This document shows positions 1-8,834 of a stretch of DNA of 64,000 bases, in pieces. Source of the stretch: Tisiphia sp964030975 (GTDB lineage Bacteria; Pseudomonadota; Alphaproteobacteria; Rickettsiales; Rickettsiaceae). The notes under the pieces were generated by a model. The model was not told where the DNA came from. It searched no databases and was given only the letters and a program-made list of their open reading frames with translations. How positions within the stretch are numbered: the first letter of the stretch is position 1; each line of letters opens with the position of its first letter. The stretch spans positions 930,001-994,000 of the forward strand of contig NZ_CAXIQH010000001.1 of the NCBI RefSeq assembly GCF_964030975.1, read 5' to 3'. The position numbers were made by a program, and so were the translations under genes.

Positions 1-33
1 ATCAGCTTTGTTGAGAGAGCCAAGTAATAGTGT

Positions 34-786
34 ATGCAACAACCAATAACTAGCTTACTTATTACTGCGTCACGTAAAGCTGTTAAATTTTTGCATAGAG
101 ATTTTTTGGAGCTAGAAATGCTTCAGAGATCTAGTAAGGGAAATTACGATTTTTGCAATAAAGCATATGTTAAAGCACAAGATTTATTACGTAACGAGTT
201 GCAAAAATATACAAGTGCGTTATTCTTTCCAGAGGATAAGTTTGAACCGGATAAGGCTGATGAGATGGTTTTATTAATAAACCCGCTGGATGGTTTGAAT
301 AATTTAGAAAAGAGCCTACCATTTTTCGCTGTATCTATAACATGTTTAAAGAAGATTAATAAAATTTTAACTACGATATGTACGGTGATAAATTTTCCAG
401 CTCTTGATGAGATTTATTATACTGAAAAAGGAAGAGGGGTGTGGTCAGAAAATAATACTACTAATAATGGTAGTAGATTGAGGGTTTCTGGTTGTGCTAG
501 TGTTGATAATTTTCTAATTGCTACCGATGACTTTAATATCAACCCAGTTTTCTTAAAAAATGCTAGGGTTTTTGGTTGTCATTGTTATGGAATGCTACTA
601 CTGGCAGCTGGTAAGATTGATGCTGTTTATTTTTCATCAGTAAATTATACTTTAAAAACTGGTTTTGATTTAATAGTTCAAGAATCAGGTGGAGCGATAA
701 TAAATAATGATAAACTGTTTGTTGCTACTAATTATGAACTTTCTAAGAAATTTGAACATTTATTAACAGAAAAAACATCTACTTGA
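34..786 (+). CDS. Inositol monophosphatase family protein (SuhB-like), catalytically degenerate
   Basis: This 250-aa protein has the fold signature of the inositol monophosphatase/SuhB family. The metal-binding motif of the second site is recognisable as NPLDGLNN (residues 83-90, normally DPIDGT). The first acidic motif appears as FPED (65-68, normally GEE). The C-terminal WDxAAG motif is replaced by TGFDLIVQESGG near residue 211, so Trp is missing while the Asp may be kept. Length is close to the family norm (about 260 aa). Family members hydrolyse phosphomonoesters with magnesium, and SuhB also takes part in ribosomal RNA transcription. The altered motifs make phosphatase activity uncertain, so a non-catalytic role is possible. 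The gene stands alone, followed by a 130-bp AT-rich gap. Confidence 0.75.
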   Translation: MQQPITSLLITASRKAVKFLHRDFLELEMLQRSSKGNYDFCNKAYVKAQDLLRNELQKYTSALFFPEDKFEPDKADEMVLLINPLDGLNNLEKSLPFFAVSITCLKKINKILTTICTVINFPALDEIYYTEKGRGVWSENNTTNNGSRLRVSGCASVDNFLIATDDFNINPVFLKNARVFGCHCYGMLLLAAGKIDAVYFSSVNYTLKTGFDLIVQESGGAIINNDKLFVATNYELSKKFEHLLTEKTST

Positions 787-919
787 GTAATTAAATTTTT
801 GAAAAACATTTTATTTTTGTTACTGTTGTAGTTGAATTTTTATATATAAGGTAGTTTTTTTCTGTGTTTTGGACTATAATAAGCTCGTTATATGAACAAT
901 AAAGAACAGTATAATTAGT

Positions 920-1837
920 ATGAATAATGATAAGCCGTTAGTTAGTTTTGACTATGCTATCAAATATCTTCTAAAAGATAAAGGGGATTATAGTATAGTA
1001 GAAGGTTTTATCTCTGCTCTTCTTAAAACTAAGGGCTATAAAGATGTTAAGATAATATCTCTTCTTGAAAGTGAAAGTAACAAAGAAGATAGTAAAAGCA
1101 AAAGAAGCCTAGCTGATTTAATTGTTGAAGATGAAGAACACCATAAATATATTATTGAAATCGAACGTAATGTTCAGGAATCCTTCATCCATAAGGCTTG
1201 TTTTAATACTTCAAGACTTATCGTGGATAATCTTGCACAAGGAGCGGATTATACACAAATTATCAAAATATTTCATATCTCTCTACTTTATTTTCCTATA
1301 GGTAATGGCAATGGTACTATTTACCATGGTAAAACTATCATTCATGAAATAGAGACTAATGAACGTTTAACTGTTCATATTAAGAATAAAGAAACTGATG
1401 AAATTTTTGATGCTACCAATATTTTACCAGAATATTTCTATATATCAGTACCACTGTTTAATGATCGTCTAGAAAAAGAGATCGATGATTGGCTGCATGT
1501 CATGAAATATGATGAAGTACCAAAAAATTATCATTCGCCTTATATGAGTCAAGTAGCAGAAAAGCTTAATATCCTAAGAATGACTTCTGAGGAAAGGGCA
1601 AGCTATTTCTATTATCAGAAACAGATTTATACTGATAGAGATGAACTAAGAACTGCTGAAGCTATAGGTAAAGCTAGCGGTGAAGTTATAGGGGAAGCTA
1701 GAGGTGAAGCTATAGGAGAAGCTAGAGGAAGAATAGAAATAGCAAAAAAAATGATAGCTAAAGGCAAATCAGTTAAGGAAATAATAGAACTTACTGAGCT
1801 CAGCAAGGAACAAATAGAAAAATTAAAATTGCCATAA
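920..1837 (+). CDS. Rpn family recombination-promoting nuclease / PD-(D/E)XK transposase-like protein
   Basis: The 305-aa protein begins MNNDKPLVSFDYAIKYLLKD, a start typical of Rpn/PDDEXK_2 proteins. The nuclease core is visible as D66 in ADLIVED followed by IEIER with E80 and E82, the expected D...ExE pattern of PD-(D/E)XK enzymes. The C-terminus (about 246-270) is a short tandem series of GEARGEAIGEARG type, a common variable tail in this family. Known Rpn proteins are calcium-stimulated DNA endonucleases that promote RecA-independent recombination, and they are multicopy in many Rickettsiaceae. There is no adjacent partner gene or flanking inverted repeat, so it is not part of an obvious IS. 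A possible -10 box TATAAT lies at 875-880. Confidence 0.85.
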   Translation: MNNDKPLVSFDYAIKYLLKDKGDYSIVEGFISALLKTKGYKDVKIISLLESESNKEDSKSKRSLADLIVEDEEHHKYIIEIERNVQESFIHKACFNTSRLIVDNLAQGADYTQIIKIFHISLLYFPIGNGNGTIYHGKTIIHEIETNERLTVHIKNKETDEIFDATNILPEYFYISVPLFNDRLEKEIDDWLHVMKYDEVPKNYHSPYMSQVAEKLNILRMTSEERASYFYYQKQIYTDRDELRTAEAIGKASGEVIGEARGEAIGEARGRIEIAKKMIAKGKSVKEIIELTELSKEQIEKLKLP

Positions 1838-1891
1838 CAGGTTTGTGGTAATAGACGATAATATTCTAATAATTCAACACGATATTATGTT

Positions 1892-2221
1892 ATGAAAAAA
1901 TTTACTGTTAATTGTGATTTTGGCGGGCAAATGGCACCGTTTACCATATATGTAGGGCAACCTGAGCCAGGACATCATCCTTTGCATTTTCAGGATGACT
2001 GGTTATCAAAGCAACGTGGTGGAAAAATACCACCAGAGGTCATGGATGCAATCACTAAGCTACAAGAACTGGCTAATAAGAATAATGTATTACTTGAAGA
2101 ATTATGTGTGTATGCTCTTGGCTCAGCACAAGAAGAGGATGATAGAACTGAAAAAAATGAAGGATCAGAAAGTAACAATGATGAGCATGATAGTAATAAT
2201 GATGTTAACGATGGGATATGA
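1892..2221 (+). CDS. DUF2610 domain-containing protein
   Basis: A 109-aa protein of unknown function. The folded part is residues 1-75, with FTVNCDFGGQ at the start and a helix rich in Leu and Glu. The last 30 residues are a low-complexity acidic and Asn/Asp/Ser-rich tail. I recognise the N-terminal pattern as the DUF2610 family found in Rickettsiales. No membrane segment or signal peptide is visible. It starts 54 bp after the Rpn-like gene on the same strand. The tail resembles a recently expanded low-complexity extension and probably varies between strains. Confidence 0.6.
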   Translation: MKKFTVNCDFGGQMAPFTIYVGQPEPGHHPLHFQDDWLSKQRGGKIPPEVMDAITKLQELANKNNVLLEELCVYALGSAQEEDDRTEKNEGSESNNDEHDSNNDVNDGI

Positions 2222-2375
2222 TATAAAGTAACAGCAAAATGATGTCATTGCGAGATATCGTAGTGATTGTGGCAATCCGCATTCACTAGATGGATTGCTT
2301 CGTCGACCTCATGGTTTCCTCGCAATGACGTTGTTTAATGCATCAACTTATCCCAACATTAATGGGTTAGCTATA
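2221..2375. repeat. Family B palindromic element (B1)
   Basis: The long inverted repeat core runs from GTCATTGCGAG at 2244 to CGCAATGAC ending at 2329. The right terminus is GGGTTAGCTATA (ends 2375), the characteristic end of family B. The left terminus is degenerate. It fills the gap between the DUF2610 gene and psd. Confidence 0.7.
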
Positions 2376-2465
2376 CTAATTAAAAAATAAAATTTAAATG
2401 CAATTACCTATTAGTGCTATTAATAATTAATGTATACTAAAATTAATACGAATTAGAGAGTGAGA

Positions 2466-3161
2466 ATGAAGCAGTATAATGATTTGTCTAAGATTATTCA
2501 TCGAGAAGGTTATATATTTATTGTAAGCTTTGCAGTGGTAACTTTTTTACTTTTTACTGTCCATAATACCCCTGGGTATATAGGATTGGTTATGACAGTT
2601 TGGTGCATATATTTTTTCAGAAATCCGGATCGCTTTACTCCTATTAGTGACGATTTGGTAGTAAGCCCAGCAGATGGAATAGTGCAAAAAATAACAGAAG
2701 CTGTTCCACCGATAGAACTTGGTCTTGGTGATCAGGAAATGATTAGAGTTAGCATTTTTTTGAATATTTTTAATATTCATGTAAACCGTATTCCGGCTAA
2801 TGGCAAGATTTTATCTCTACATTACAATCCTGGAAAATTTTTCAATGCTTCCCTTGATAAAGCAAGTATCTATAATGAACGTCAATCTGTTCTAATGGAA
2901 ACAAAGAGTGGTCATAAAATTGCCTTTGTGCAAATCGCAGGATTAATAGCTAGAAGGATATTATGTGACTTAGAAGAAGATACTGAGGTTAGAATTGGTG
3001 ATAGATATGGTATTATCCGCTTTGGTAGTAGAGCTGACGTTTATTTGCCACTTAAAACTGCCCTTTGTGTTACCGAAGGGCAAACTTCAGTTGGTGGAGA
3101 AACTATTATTGCTGATTTTAGGAACAAAAAAACATCTGAACTTAAATTTGAAAGAAGGTAA
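2466..3161 (+). CDS. psd: Phosphatidylserine decarboxylase proenzyme
   Basis: It decarboxylates phosphatidylserine to phosphatidylethanolamine at the inner membrane and works directly after PssA, whose gene lies downstream. The 231-aa length fits the short bacterial/archaeal-like Psd type. Visible motifs are SPADG (67-71), His105 in FNIHVNR and the self-cleavage site RFGSR, where Ser188 becomes the pyruvoyl group. Two hydrophobic segments at about 17-32 and 37-51 anchor the protein. I chose ATG 2466 over the upstream in-frame GTG at 2460, because MKQYNDL is the usual start and a GAGAG ribosome site sits at 2455-2460. A TATACT -10-like box is at 2433-2438. Confidence 0.95.
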   Translation: MKQYNDLSKIIHREGYIFIVSFAVVTFLLFTVHNTPGYIGLVMTVWCIYFFRNPDRFTPISDDLVVSPADGIVQKITEAVPPIELGLGDQEMIRVSIFLNIFNIHVNRIPANGKILSLHYNPGKFFNASLDKASIYNERQSVLMETKSGHKIAFVQIAGLIARRILCDLEEDTEVRIGDRYGIIRFGSRADVYLPLKTALCVTEGQTSVGGETIIADFRNKKTSELKFERR

Positions 3162-3168
3162 TACTAAT

Positions 3169-3328
3169 TATAGCTCACCCTAATAGTATTTAGTCATATC
3201 AAACTGGTGCAATGTTTGTTATCCCTGCGAAAGCAAGGATCTAAAAAAACTCTAAGAGATCATAGATTCCCGCCTACGCGGGAATGACATCTTTTCCGCT
3301 GGAGCAAATACTATTCGGATTAGCTATA
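3169..3328. repeat. Family B termini carrying a CCCGCC-type hairpin core (B2)
   Basis: It begins TATAGCTCACCC and ends GGATTAGCTATA. The interior is not the usual CATTGCGAGGAG core. It carries the other common palindrome, with CCTGCGAAAGCAAGG and CCCGCCTACGCGGG. It separates psd from pssA. This shows that the termini and cores of these repeats are interchangeable modules. Confidence 0.65.
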
Positions 3329-3348
3329 GTTAAGTATATAGGTATAAA

Positions 3349-4113
3349 TTGATTAAAATACGCAAAGTTAGAATAACAAAACCAATTCCGTTTATAAAAT
3401 TACTTCCTAATTTTATCACTTTATTGGGTCTTGTGGTTGGTATTAGTGCCATTAAATTTGGATTGGATGGGCTATGGGAAAAGGCTGTGTATTGTACCTT
3501 AGTTGCTGCTATAATAGATGGAATTGATGGTAGGATAGCAAGGATGCTAAATGCTACTAGCCCGTTTGGTGCTGAACTGGATTCATTATGTGACTTTGCT
3601 AATTTTGGGGTAGTCCCGGCTGGTCTTATATATTTATGGTCTTTTCAGCAATATGAATATAAAGTATTTTCATGGGGAGCTATATTATTATTTATCGTAT
3701 GCATGGCATTAAGGCTTGCAAGGTTTAATACTGCTATTTTTCATGAGATACATAATAAGAAACTAGAGTATTTTTTTACTGGCGTACCTGCTCCTTGTGG
3801 AGCTTTACTCGCTCTAATGCCAGTGATTTTGGATTTTGAAGTGAGTGGTATTTTAGGTATTAATATTCGTGTCCATACCATTATGATAGGTTTATATATT
3901 GTGGTAATCGCTTTTTTACTTGCCAGTAGGTTGCCAACATTTTCAACAAAAAATATTAAGATAAAACATGAATATTTATCGTTAGCAATGATGATATTTG
4001 CTGTTATCATAATAAGTCTTATTATATATCCGTGGTATTTGTTGCCCTTCATTGCTTTTATATATATGCTGTCTATACCAGTTTGTTGTTTTATTAGTAA
4101 AAGATTTTATTAG
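3349..4113 (+). CDS. pssA: CDP-diacylglycerol-serine O-phosphatidyltransferase
   Basis: It makes phosphatidylserine from CDP-diacylglycerol and serine, feeding Psd. The CDP-alcohol phosphotransferase signature is complete: D60-G61-x2-A64-R65-x8-G74-x3-D78-x3-D82. The 254-aa polytopic protein has about seven hydrophobic segments, matching the membrane-bound subclass. The start is TTG at 3349. No ATG gives a sensible N-terminus before the conserved IPFIKLLPNFITLLGL segment, so a TTG start is inferred. The gene is downstream of psd, with a repeat element between the two. Confidence 0.93.
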   Translation: MIKIRKVRITKPIPFIKLLPNFITLLGLVVGISAIKFGLDGLWEKAVYCTLVAAIIDGIDGRIARMLNATSPFGAELDSLCDFANFGVVPAGLIYLWSFQQYEYKVFSWGAILLFIVCMALRLARFNTAIFHEIHNKKLEYFFTGVPAPCGALLALMPVILDFEVSGILGINIRVHTIMIGLYIVVIAFLLASRLPTFSTKNIKIKHEYLSLAMMIFAVIIISLIIYPWYLLPFIAFIYMLSIPVCCFISKRFY

Positions 4114-4131
4114 GTTACTGTGACAAATGTA

Positions 4132-4341
4132 TATAGCTAATCCGACTAACATTACACCAAATTCACATATGTCATTGCGATGAGACGCTTTAGTGGCAAC
4201 GAAGCAATGCTGCTTTGTGTCATACCTGCGTAAGTAGAGGGATCTAGATTCCCGCCGTTGCTAAGAATAACAACTTACAATTGCTTCGTTGGTCTTATGA
4301 CCTCCTCGCAATGACGGGTAATGCTAGTTGACTTAGCTATA
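4132..4341. repeat. Family B palindromic element (B3)
   Basis: The termini are TATAGCTAATCC at 4132 and TTGACTTAGCTATA ending at 4341. The CATTGCGA...CGCAATGACG core has a CCTGCG/CCGCCG-type segment inserted in the middle. The element lies just after pssA. Confidence 0.7.
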
Positions 4342-4460
4342 TAACTTAAACATAAAAAAATGTTATTACCAATGTATAACTCCCTGCTTTCAAGAATATA
4401 ATTATGTTAAAGCTACTTGAAAAATATAAGTCCCATCCATTTTTTAAATATTTCCTAGCA

Positions 4461-5064
4461 CTACAGTCGTAAACTTTGTGCATACAGTGCACGGGTTCTT
4501 TCTTTATCTTTAAAGTGACAATCTTTTGCTCTGGCTTGGTGTCGTCTTCGCCATAAGGATAGGCTTAAGAATGCTTCCTTTGTTGTCGTAAATAAGCTTG
4601 AAAAAATCAACTTTACAAAACGTCTAATTTCTTGAACCGTAAGGCTGATATAGTGAAACCTATTGAATTAGGTGATATAAACTTTGTGTTAACCTTGCGA
4701 AAGCAGGTATCTAGATTCCCGCCGCAGCTAGGAATGACAACTTACAATAGTTATGTTCTTTATCACCTAATCCTATAGGCATAACTATAACATAAAAGAT
4801 ACTGAAAATTGTATGGTGTCTTAGCTCCTACCATTTCCGCTAATTGCCAGCTATTCTTCCTCTCAACAGAACTCATTAATGCTTTGACATACAGTGACAT
4901 ATTATTAAAAGTTCTATATCATTACATCCTACTCTTAAACCACTCTGACCTTCTTCTATCATTCCTTCCAGTTCTTGCCATATCTTGATGTTATCCATTC
5001 CTTATCTCATCTCCTCCTTCAACTATGCCATACATTTTATATTATTTGTAAACTACAACTGTAG
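4461..5064 (-). pseudogene. IS701-like transposase remnant (copy 1)
   Basis: Imperfect terminal inverted repeats are visible: CTACAGTCGTAAAC at 4461 and the complementary TTTACAACTGTAG end near 5064. On the minus strand the right part encodes the start of a transposase (MDNIKIWQELEG...). The VERKNSWQLA stretch is typical of IS701-family N-termini. The coding frame then stops. The middle is missing and a family A MITE sits at 4649-4789. Compared with the copy at 48.1-49.6 kb, this one has no IS630 and so shows the empty target site (GCTCCTACCATT). Confidence 0.65.
4649..4789 (+). repeat. Family A MITE, copy 1
   Basis: A 141-bp element with inverted termini TATAGTGAAACCTATTGAAT and its imperfect complement ending GCATAACTATA. 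The internal palindromes are GCGAAAGCAGGT- and CCGCC-type. It lies inside the IS701-like remnant. The third IS701 copy has a MITE at the same junction, so this insertion predates the spread of the IS701 remnant. Confidence 0.85.
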
Positions 5065-5343
5065 TACTAGCCCGAGTAAGTTCTTGAGAATCCAGGAGTC
5101 ATTTCGAGGAGGCGTGAGCCGACGAAGCAATTGTGAATTGTCATTCCCGCGTAGGCGGGAATCTAAGATCCCTGTTTTCGCAGGGATGACATTAATATTA
5201 AGCAAGGATGACACAAAACAGGATTGCTTCGTCGACCTATGGTCTTGACGGAAGGCTACCAAAAACCTTCCAGGATTAACTATATTTTTATCATATAATA
5301 TCACCTAATTTAATAGGTTTTACTATAGTTGCTCTGTCAAGTA
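5065..5343. repeat. Nested hairpin repeats between IS701 remnant and adenosine deaminase gene
   Basis: There is no gene here. A CATTCCCGCGTAGGCGGGAAT hairpin with a CCCTGTTTTCGCAGGG hairpin (5142-5188) is enclosed by a degenerate CATTTCGAGGAGGCG...GCTTCGTCGACC palindrome. This is followed by a half-copy of a family A end (ATATCACCTAATTTAATAGG, 5299-5334). Confidence 0.5.
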
Positions 5344-6834
5344 TTATTTTTTTTCTTGCATTGTTTTACTATGAAGAGCTATATTTTCTTCAAAAAGAAT
5401 AAACTTGTTATCCAGTAAATTCAGTTGTTTTTTCTTTTCCTCTTCTGTTAAGAAGGAATATTTAATACTATTATATACGACTTGTTTTAATTGATCATAA
5501 GATGGTTTATAACGGCTAATAAATAATAAATATTCTTGAGTTAAATTATGGCGTGATACTCCTGCATCATCGGTACAAATTGCAATTGGCACCCCATAAC
5601 GCATATATAGCTTGATAGGATGGTCATTACCTGCAATTCCTAGAATAAATTCATTGCTAGTTAAATTAATTTCAATAAGTATATTCTTTTCTAATAATGT
5701 ATTTATTAGTTGATAAGGATTAGATTCATGCATAATATCCACCCCGTGACTAATACGATTTGCACCGGCTATCAATACAGCATCACGAATATGATGGGTT
5801 AGCCCTTCTGGAGGAACTTGCCCTAACGCTAATTCACCCGCATGCAAAGATAATTTAACATTAGGAAACTTCTGTTTAAGAAAACGAAACATTTTCATAT
5901 GTAATGTATAATCGTTGATAGCAACAACTAAATGTTCTGCACCTACTATATTTACACCAACTATTTTATGATTATTTTGTGCTAAAGAGAAGGCGGAATA
6001 CAAACCAGAGAACACCATAGAAGGTTTACTACCACGAAATACATATGGTTGAAACCGCATGGTAAACTGATCATTATCAATACCTTTAGATTTATCTGTT
6101 ACTATAGTTGAGTAGTGAGTAATAGCTTGATGTATAACTTTATCCTGATCTAACAATAACATAGCTTTTTCTAAAACCTGGTTAATAGTAAGGTCATCTG
6201 TATTGCTTGTTAATTTGTTGATATCGTCTAGAGCAACATTTGTACTAACAGGGGCAAAAGGGAATATAGTTTCTATATATTGCACATTTTCTGCTTCCGC
6301 TCTTTTCTTTAAATCTATCAAACCATCTTGAATAATATAGTCTTCTACCCAAGCAAAATAGTTAAAACAATCAAAGAATCTTTCATCTGGTGCTAATTGC
6401 TCGTGAGAATGATTGCTAAAATTTTCTGTTGACCAAACTGACAAAAGCTGATTATATTTTGGTATATCAGCACGGATCTCGTCTACAGTCATAGATGTTT
6501 TTGTAGGTTTTTTAAGAATTTGATAACTGTTAGGATCAATACAGAAGCCTTCTTTTTTAACATAATCTAAGAGAGTCTCGGCATAAATAGCACCGATAAA
6601 ATGATGATGAATATCACCACCCTTAGGCAATATATTTGCCAACATGCCAAGCTCCGCTATAGGGAACTCATTAGAGGTTATTAAATTATCGTAGTAATCA
6701 CGTGTCATGAGATAATGATTATTTTTATTTGTTTTTATAGTGTCTGCGTGAGTCTGCATATTAAATATACCACTAATTAATAATAGTGAAGTAATGAGTC
6801 TTAGTGAAATTATGGGTTTTACGAAATCTAACAT
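5344..6834 (-). CDS. Secreted adenosine deaminase-like protein (ADGF/ADA family)
   Basis: The metal-dependent deaminase core is complete. DIHHHFIGAI (His76-78 region) gives the HxH zinc ligands, LHAGEL (330-335) the third His and the catalytic Glu, SHGVDI (362-367) the catalytic His and TDDAG (421-425) the last ligand Asp. Length is 496 aa. An N-terminal hydrophobic segment at residues 10-30 (ending near THADT) looks like a Sec signal peptide, so the enzyme is probably periplasmic or exported, as in ADGF-type enzymes. The expected reaction is adenosine to inosine plus ammonia, but substrate specificity cannot be read from sequence. It is monocistronic, minus strand, with long AT-rich DNA upstream. 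Confidence 0.85.
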   Translation of the reverse strand: MLDFVKPIISLRLITSLLLISGIFNMQTHADTIKTNKNNHYLMTRDYYDNLITSNEFPIAELGMLANILPKGGDIHHHFIGAIYAETLLDYVKKEGFCIDPNSYQILKKPTKTSMTVDEIRADIPKYNQLLSVWSTENFSNHSHEQLAPDERFFDCFNYFAWVEDYIIQDGLIDLKKRAEAENVQYIETIFPFAPVSTNVALDDINKLTSNTDDLTINQVLEKAMLLLDQDKVIHQAITHYSTIVTDKSKGIDNDQFTMRFQPYVFRGSKPSMVFSGLYSAFSLAQNNHKIVGVNIVGAEHLVVAINDYTLHMKMFRFLKQKFPNVKLSLHAGELALGQVPPEGLTHHIRDAVLIAGANRISHGVDIMHESNPYQLINTLLEKNILIEINLTSNEFILGIAGNDHPIKLYMRYGVPIAICTDDAGVSRHNLTQEYLLFISRYKPSYDQLKQVVYNSIKYSFLTEEEKKKQLNLLDNKFILFEENIALHSKTMQEKK

Positions 6835-7019
6835 TATTTATCATATGGTTGCTCTACGTGTACGTATCGAAGAATCAAAAACTATATTCTAATTATCCTT
6901 AATTAATACTGGAAGAGGTGTGGTTATAACATATTTTTTTAAAAACACACGCTTTATAGCATAATTAGTTTTCAATGCAAACTATATTTTAATGAATTTG
7001 CTCGGAAGGGTAATAATTT
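6835..7019. other. AT-rich intergenic stretch without recognised features
   Basis: This is the 5' flank of the adenosine deaminase-like gene. I see no gene, RNA or repeat here, only AT-rich sequence that presumably includes the promoter on the minus strand. Confidence 0.4.
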
Positions 7020-7062
7020 CACAACTGTCGAAAGTTAGAAGGTAGAACGGGTTTAGAGGCAT
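7020..7062. repeat. Family G half-element
   Basis: ACAACTGTCGAAAGTTAGAA followed by GGTAGAACGGGTTTAGAGG matches one arm of the palindrome at 40374-40608. Only one arm is present here. Confidence 0.5.
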
Positions 7063-7271
7063 ACCCTACATTTTTTATTTTGTAGTGAAAGTGTAATTCG
7101 ACATAATGTATCAATTTAAGAAAAAAAACCGATCTCTAACTGTCATTGCAAGGAGCCACTTTAGGCGACGAAGCAATCCAAAAGACCAGAAGTGGATTGC
7201 TTCGTCGTGCTTACACACTCCTCGCAATGACGCCAGTTTGCTATGGATAAATGCTAATCGGGTTAGCTATA
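7062..7271. repeat. Repeat shared with the IS110 left flank, ending in a family B terminus (B4)
   Basis: Positions 7062-7233 are a near-identical inverted copy of 31414-31585. They comprise an ATACCCTACA stretch, a TGTAATTCGACATAATG segment and a CATTGC...GCAATGACG hairpin with identical loop sequence. The right end GGGTTAGCTATA (to 7271) is a family B terminus. Confidence 0.65.
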
Positions 7272-7294
7272 TTTCATACTTTAATTCAGGGATA

Positions 7295-8056
7295 CTAAAC
7301 CTCAATTGGTCCAGTAGTTGAACCATTAACAAATTGTTGTAAATAGGGATTGTCACTATTTTTTATCTCATCTTTTGTACCAAACCATAAAATTTTTCCT
7401 TGATAAATCATGGCAACCTCTTTAGCTATCATATAAGCACTATTCATATCATGGGTTATGGTAATGGCAGTAGCTTTTAGCTCTTCTTGGACTTTAATTA
7501 TTAACTCATTAATAACATTAGCCATGATAGGATCAAGACCGGTAGTTGGTTCATCAAGAAAAAGAATCAAAGGATCGCCACAAATAGCCCTAGCTAAAGA
7601 TACGCGTTTTTGCATACCGCCAGAAAGCTCAGATGGATAAAAATTGAGTATTTTGCTAGACAAACCTACAGAATTAAGTTTAGATGCCGCTAACTCTTGT
7701 TTATTTTTGGGAGATAATTTATATAATTTCTCAGCAAAAAACGTAATATTATCTTGAACAGTTAAAGAATCAAAAAGTGCTCCACCCTGGAATAGAAAGC
7801 CTATAGTTTCCATCATTTTAAATCTGTTTTTACTTGAGATATTGACAGTTTCTACTCCATCAACAATTATACTACCTTCATCAGGCTGCATTAATCCAAC
7901 TATCGTCTTGATTAGCACTGATTTACCAGTTCCTGAACCACCAAGGATTACCATCGAGCTATTCTGTTTTATATCCAAGTCTATACCATCAAGTACCTTT
8001 CGATTGCCAAAAGATTTATATAATGAACGTATTTTTATTTTTGATTGGTTGTCCAT
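7295..8056 (-). CDS. mlaF: Phospholipid ABC transporter ATP-binding protein MlaF
   Basis: This is the ATPase of the Mla inner-membrane complex, which moves phospholipids between membranes to keep the outer membrane asymmetric. Walker A is GGSGTGKS (39-46), the signature is LSGGMQKR (144-151) and Walker B is LILFLDEP (163-170). The 253-aa length and the sequence resemble the MlaF/Ttg2A subclass. Its start is 4 bp after the stop of mlaE, so the two genes are co-transcribed, with prs and alr upstream. No mlaD gene is present in the window. Confidence 0.93.
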   Translation of the reverse strand: MDNQSKIKIRSLYKSFGNRKVLDGIDLDIKQNSSMVILGGSGTGKSVLIKTIVGLMQPDEGSIIVDGVETVNISSKNRFKMMETIGFLFQGGALFDSLTVQDNITFFAEKLYKLSPKNKQELAASKLNSVGLSSKILNFYPSELSGGMQKRVSLARAICGDPLILFLDEPTTGLDPIMANVINELIIKVQEELKATAITITHDMNSAYMIAKEVAMIYQGKILWFGTKDEIKNSDNPYLQQFVNGSTTGPIEV

Positions 8057-8060
8057 AACT

Positions 8061-8834
8061 TTAAAAAAAACACATTGTTATCAAATAATTGCTAATTAAA
8101 ATCAGCACCGAGGAGTTTACTACCGCCGAAGTTGTAGCAGTTCCGACTCCTTTTGCTCCTGTTCCAGAGCAATATCCACTATAGCAACTTATTATTGAAA
8201 TAATAAAACCAAAAGCCGCTGCTTTTACCAAACCAGAAATGACATCGATTGATTGTAAAAATTTAAAGCTGTTTACTATATAACTAGAGCTATTAAAATC
8301 AAGCTTGTAAACACTTACCAAATAACCACCCATTACTCCTAATACATCACCTATTAATACTAAACATGGTAAGGTAATAACTGCAGCTAGTACCCTTGGC
8401 AAAACTAAATATTTTATCGGATCAGTTGACAAAGTATATAGAGCATCTATTTGTTCTGTTACTCTCATAGTAGCTATTTCAGCAGCAATTGATGCACCAA
8501 CCCTACCAGCCACCATGAGACCTGCAAGAACTGGTCCAAGTTCTCTAGTTATTGACAGAACCACCACCGTAGCTATTGAACTCTCAGCCGAGAAACGAGA
8601 AAAACCTGTGTAACTCTGTAATGCGAGTACAGCACCAGAAAAAAAGGTAGTCATAGCGACAACTGGTAGAGAATAGAAGCCTATAGATAACAACTGCTTT
8701 AATAGTAAGTTGTAATATAAGGGGCGCCTAAAAATACTAGTAACTACCGCCATAGTAAATAGAGAAAAAGCCCCTATAGTTCTTGCAAAAGCAATAGTAT
8801 GTTTACCGAGTAAATTAACTATATTAAGAATCAT
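8061..8834 (-). CDS. mlaE: Phospholipid ABC transporter permease MlaE
   Basis: A polytopic permease of 257 aa with the MlaE/Ttg2B signature region ELGPVLAGLMVAGRVGASIAAE around residues 115-136, and four to five further hydrophobic stretches. I chose ATG 8834 (MILNIVNLLGKHT) rather than the longer frame starting at 8888. The longer frame would add 18 residues read inside alr, while homologues start near this Met. With this start the gene overlaps the 3' end of alr by 11 bp, which suggests translational coupling. It pairs with the downstream MlaF ATPase. Confidence 0.9.
   Translation of the reverse strand: MILNIVNLLGKHTIAFARTIGAFSLFTMAVVTSIFRRPLYYNLLLKQLLSIGFYSLPVVAMTTFFSGAVLALQSYTGFSRFSAESSIATVVVLSITRELGPVLAGLMVAGRVGASIAAEIATMRVTEQIDALYTLSTDPIKYLVLPRVLAAVITLPCLVLIGDVLGVMGGYLVSVYKLDFNSSSYIVNSFKFLQSIDVISGLVKAAAFGFIISIISCYSGYCSGTGAKGVGTATTSAVVNSSVLILISNYLITMCFF

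Noticed and set aside
920..2221. Toxin-antitoxin pair formed by the Rpn-like gene and the DUF2610 gene
   Set aside because: The genes are not overlapping, neither protein has toxin or antitoxin motifs that I can see, and DUF2610 proteins occur without Rpn neighbours as far as I recall.
4985..5304. Short frames rich in RRESKIPVFAGMT-like peptides
   Set aside because: These are translations of the common palindromic core in non-coding repeats, seen in many places in the window. They do not form genes.
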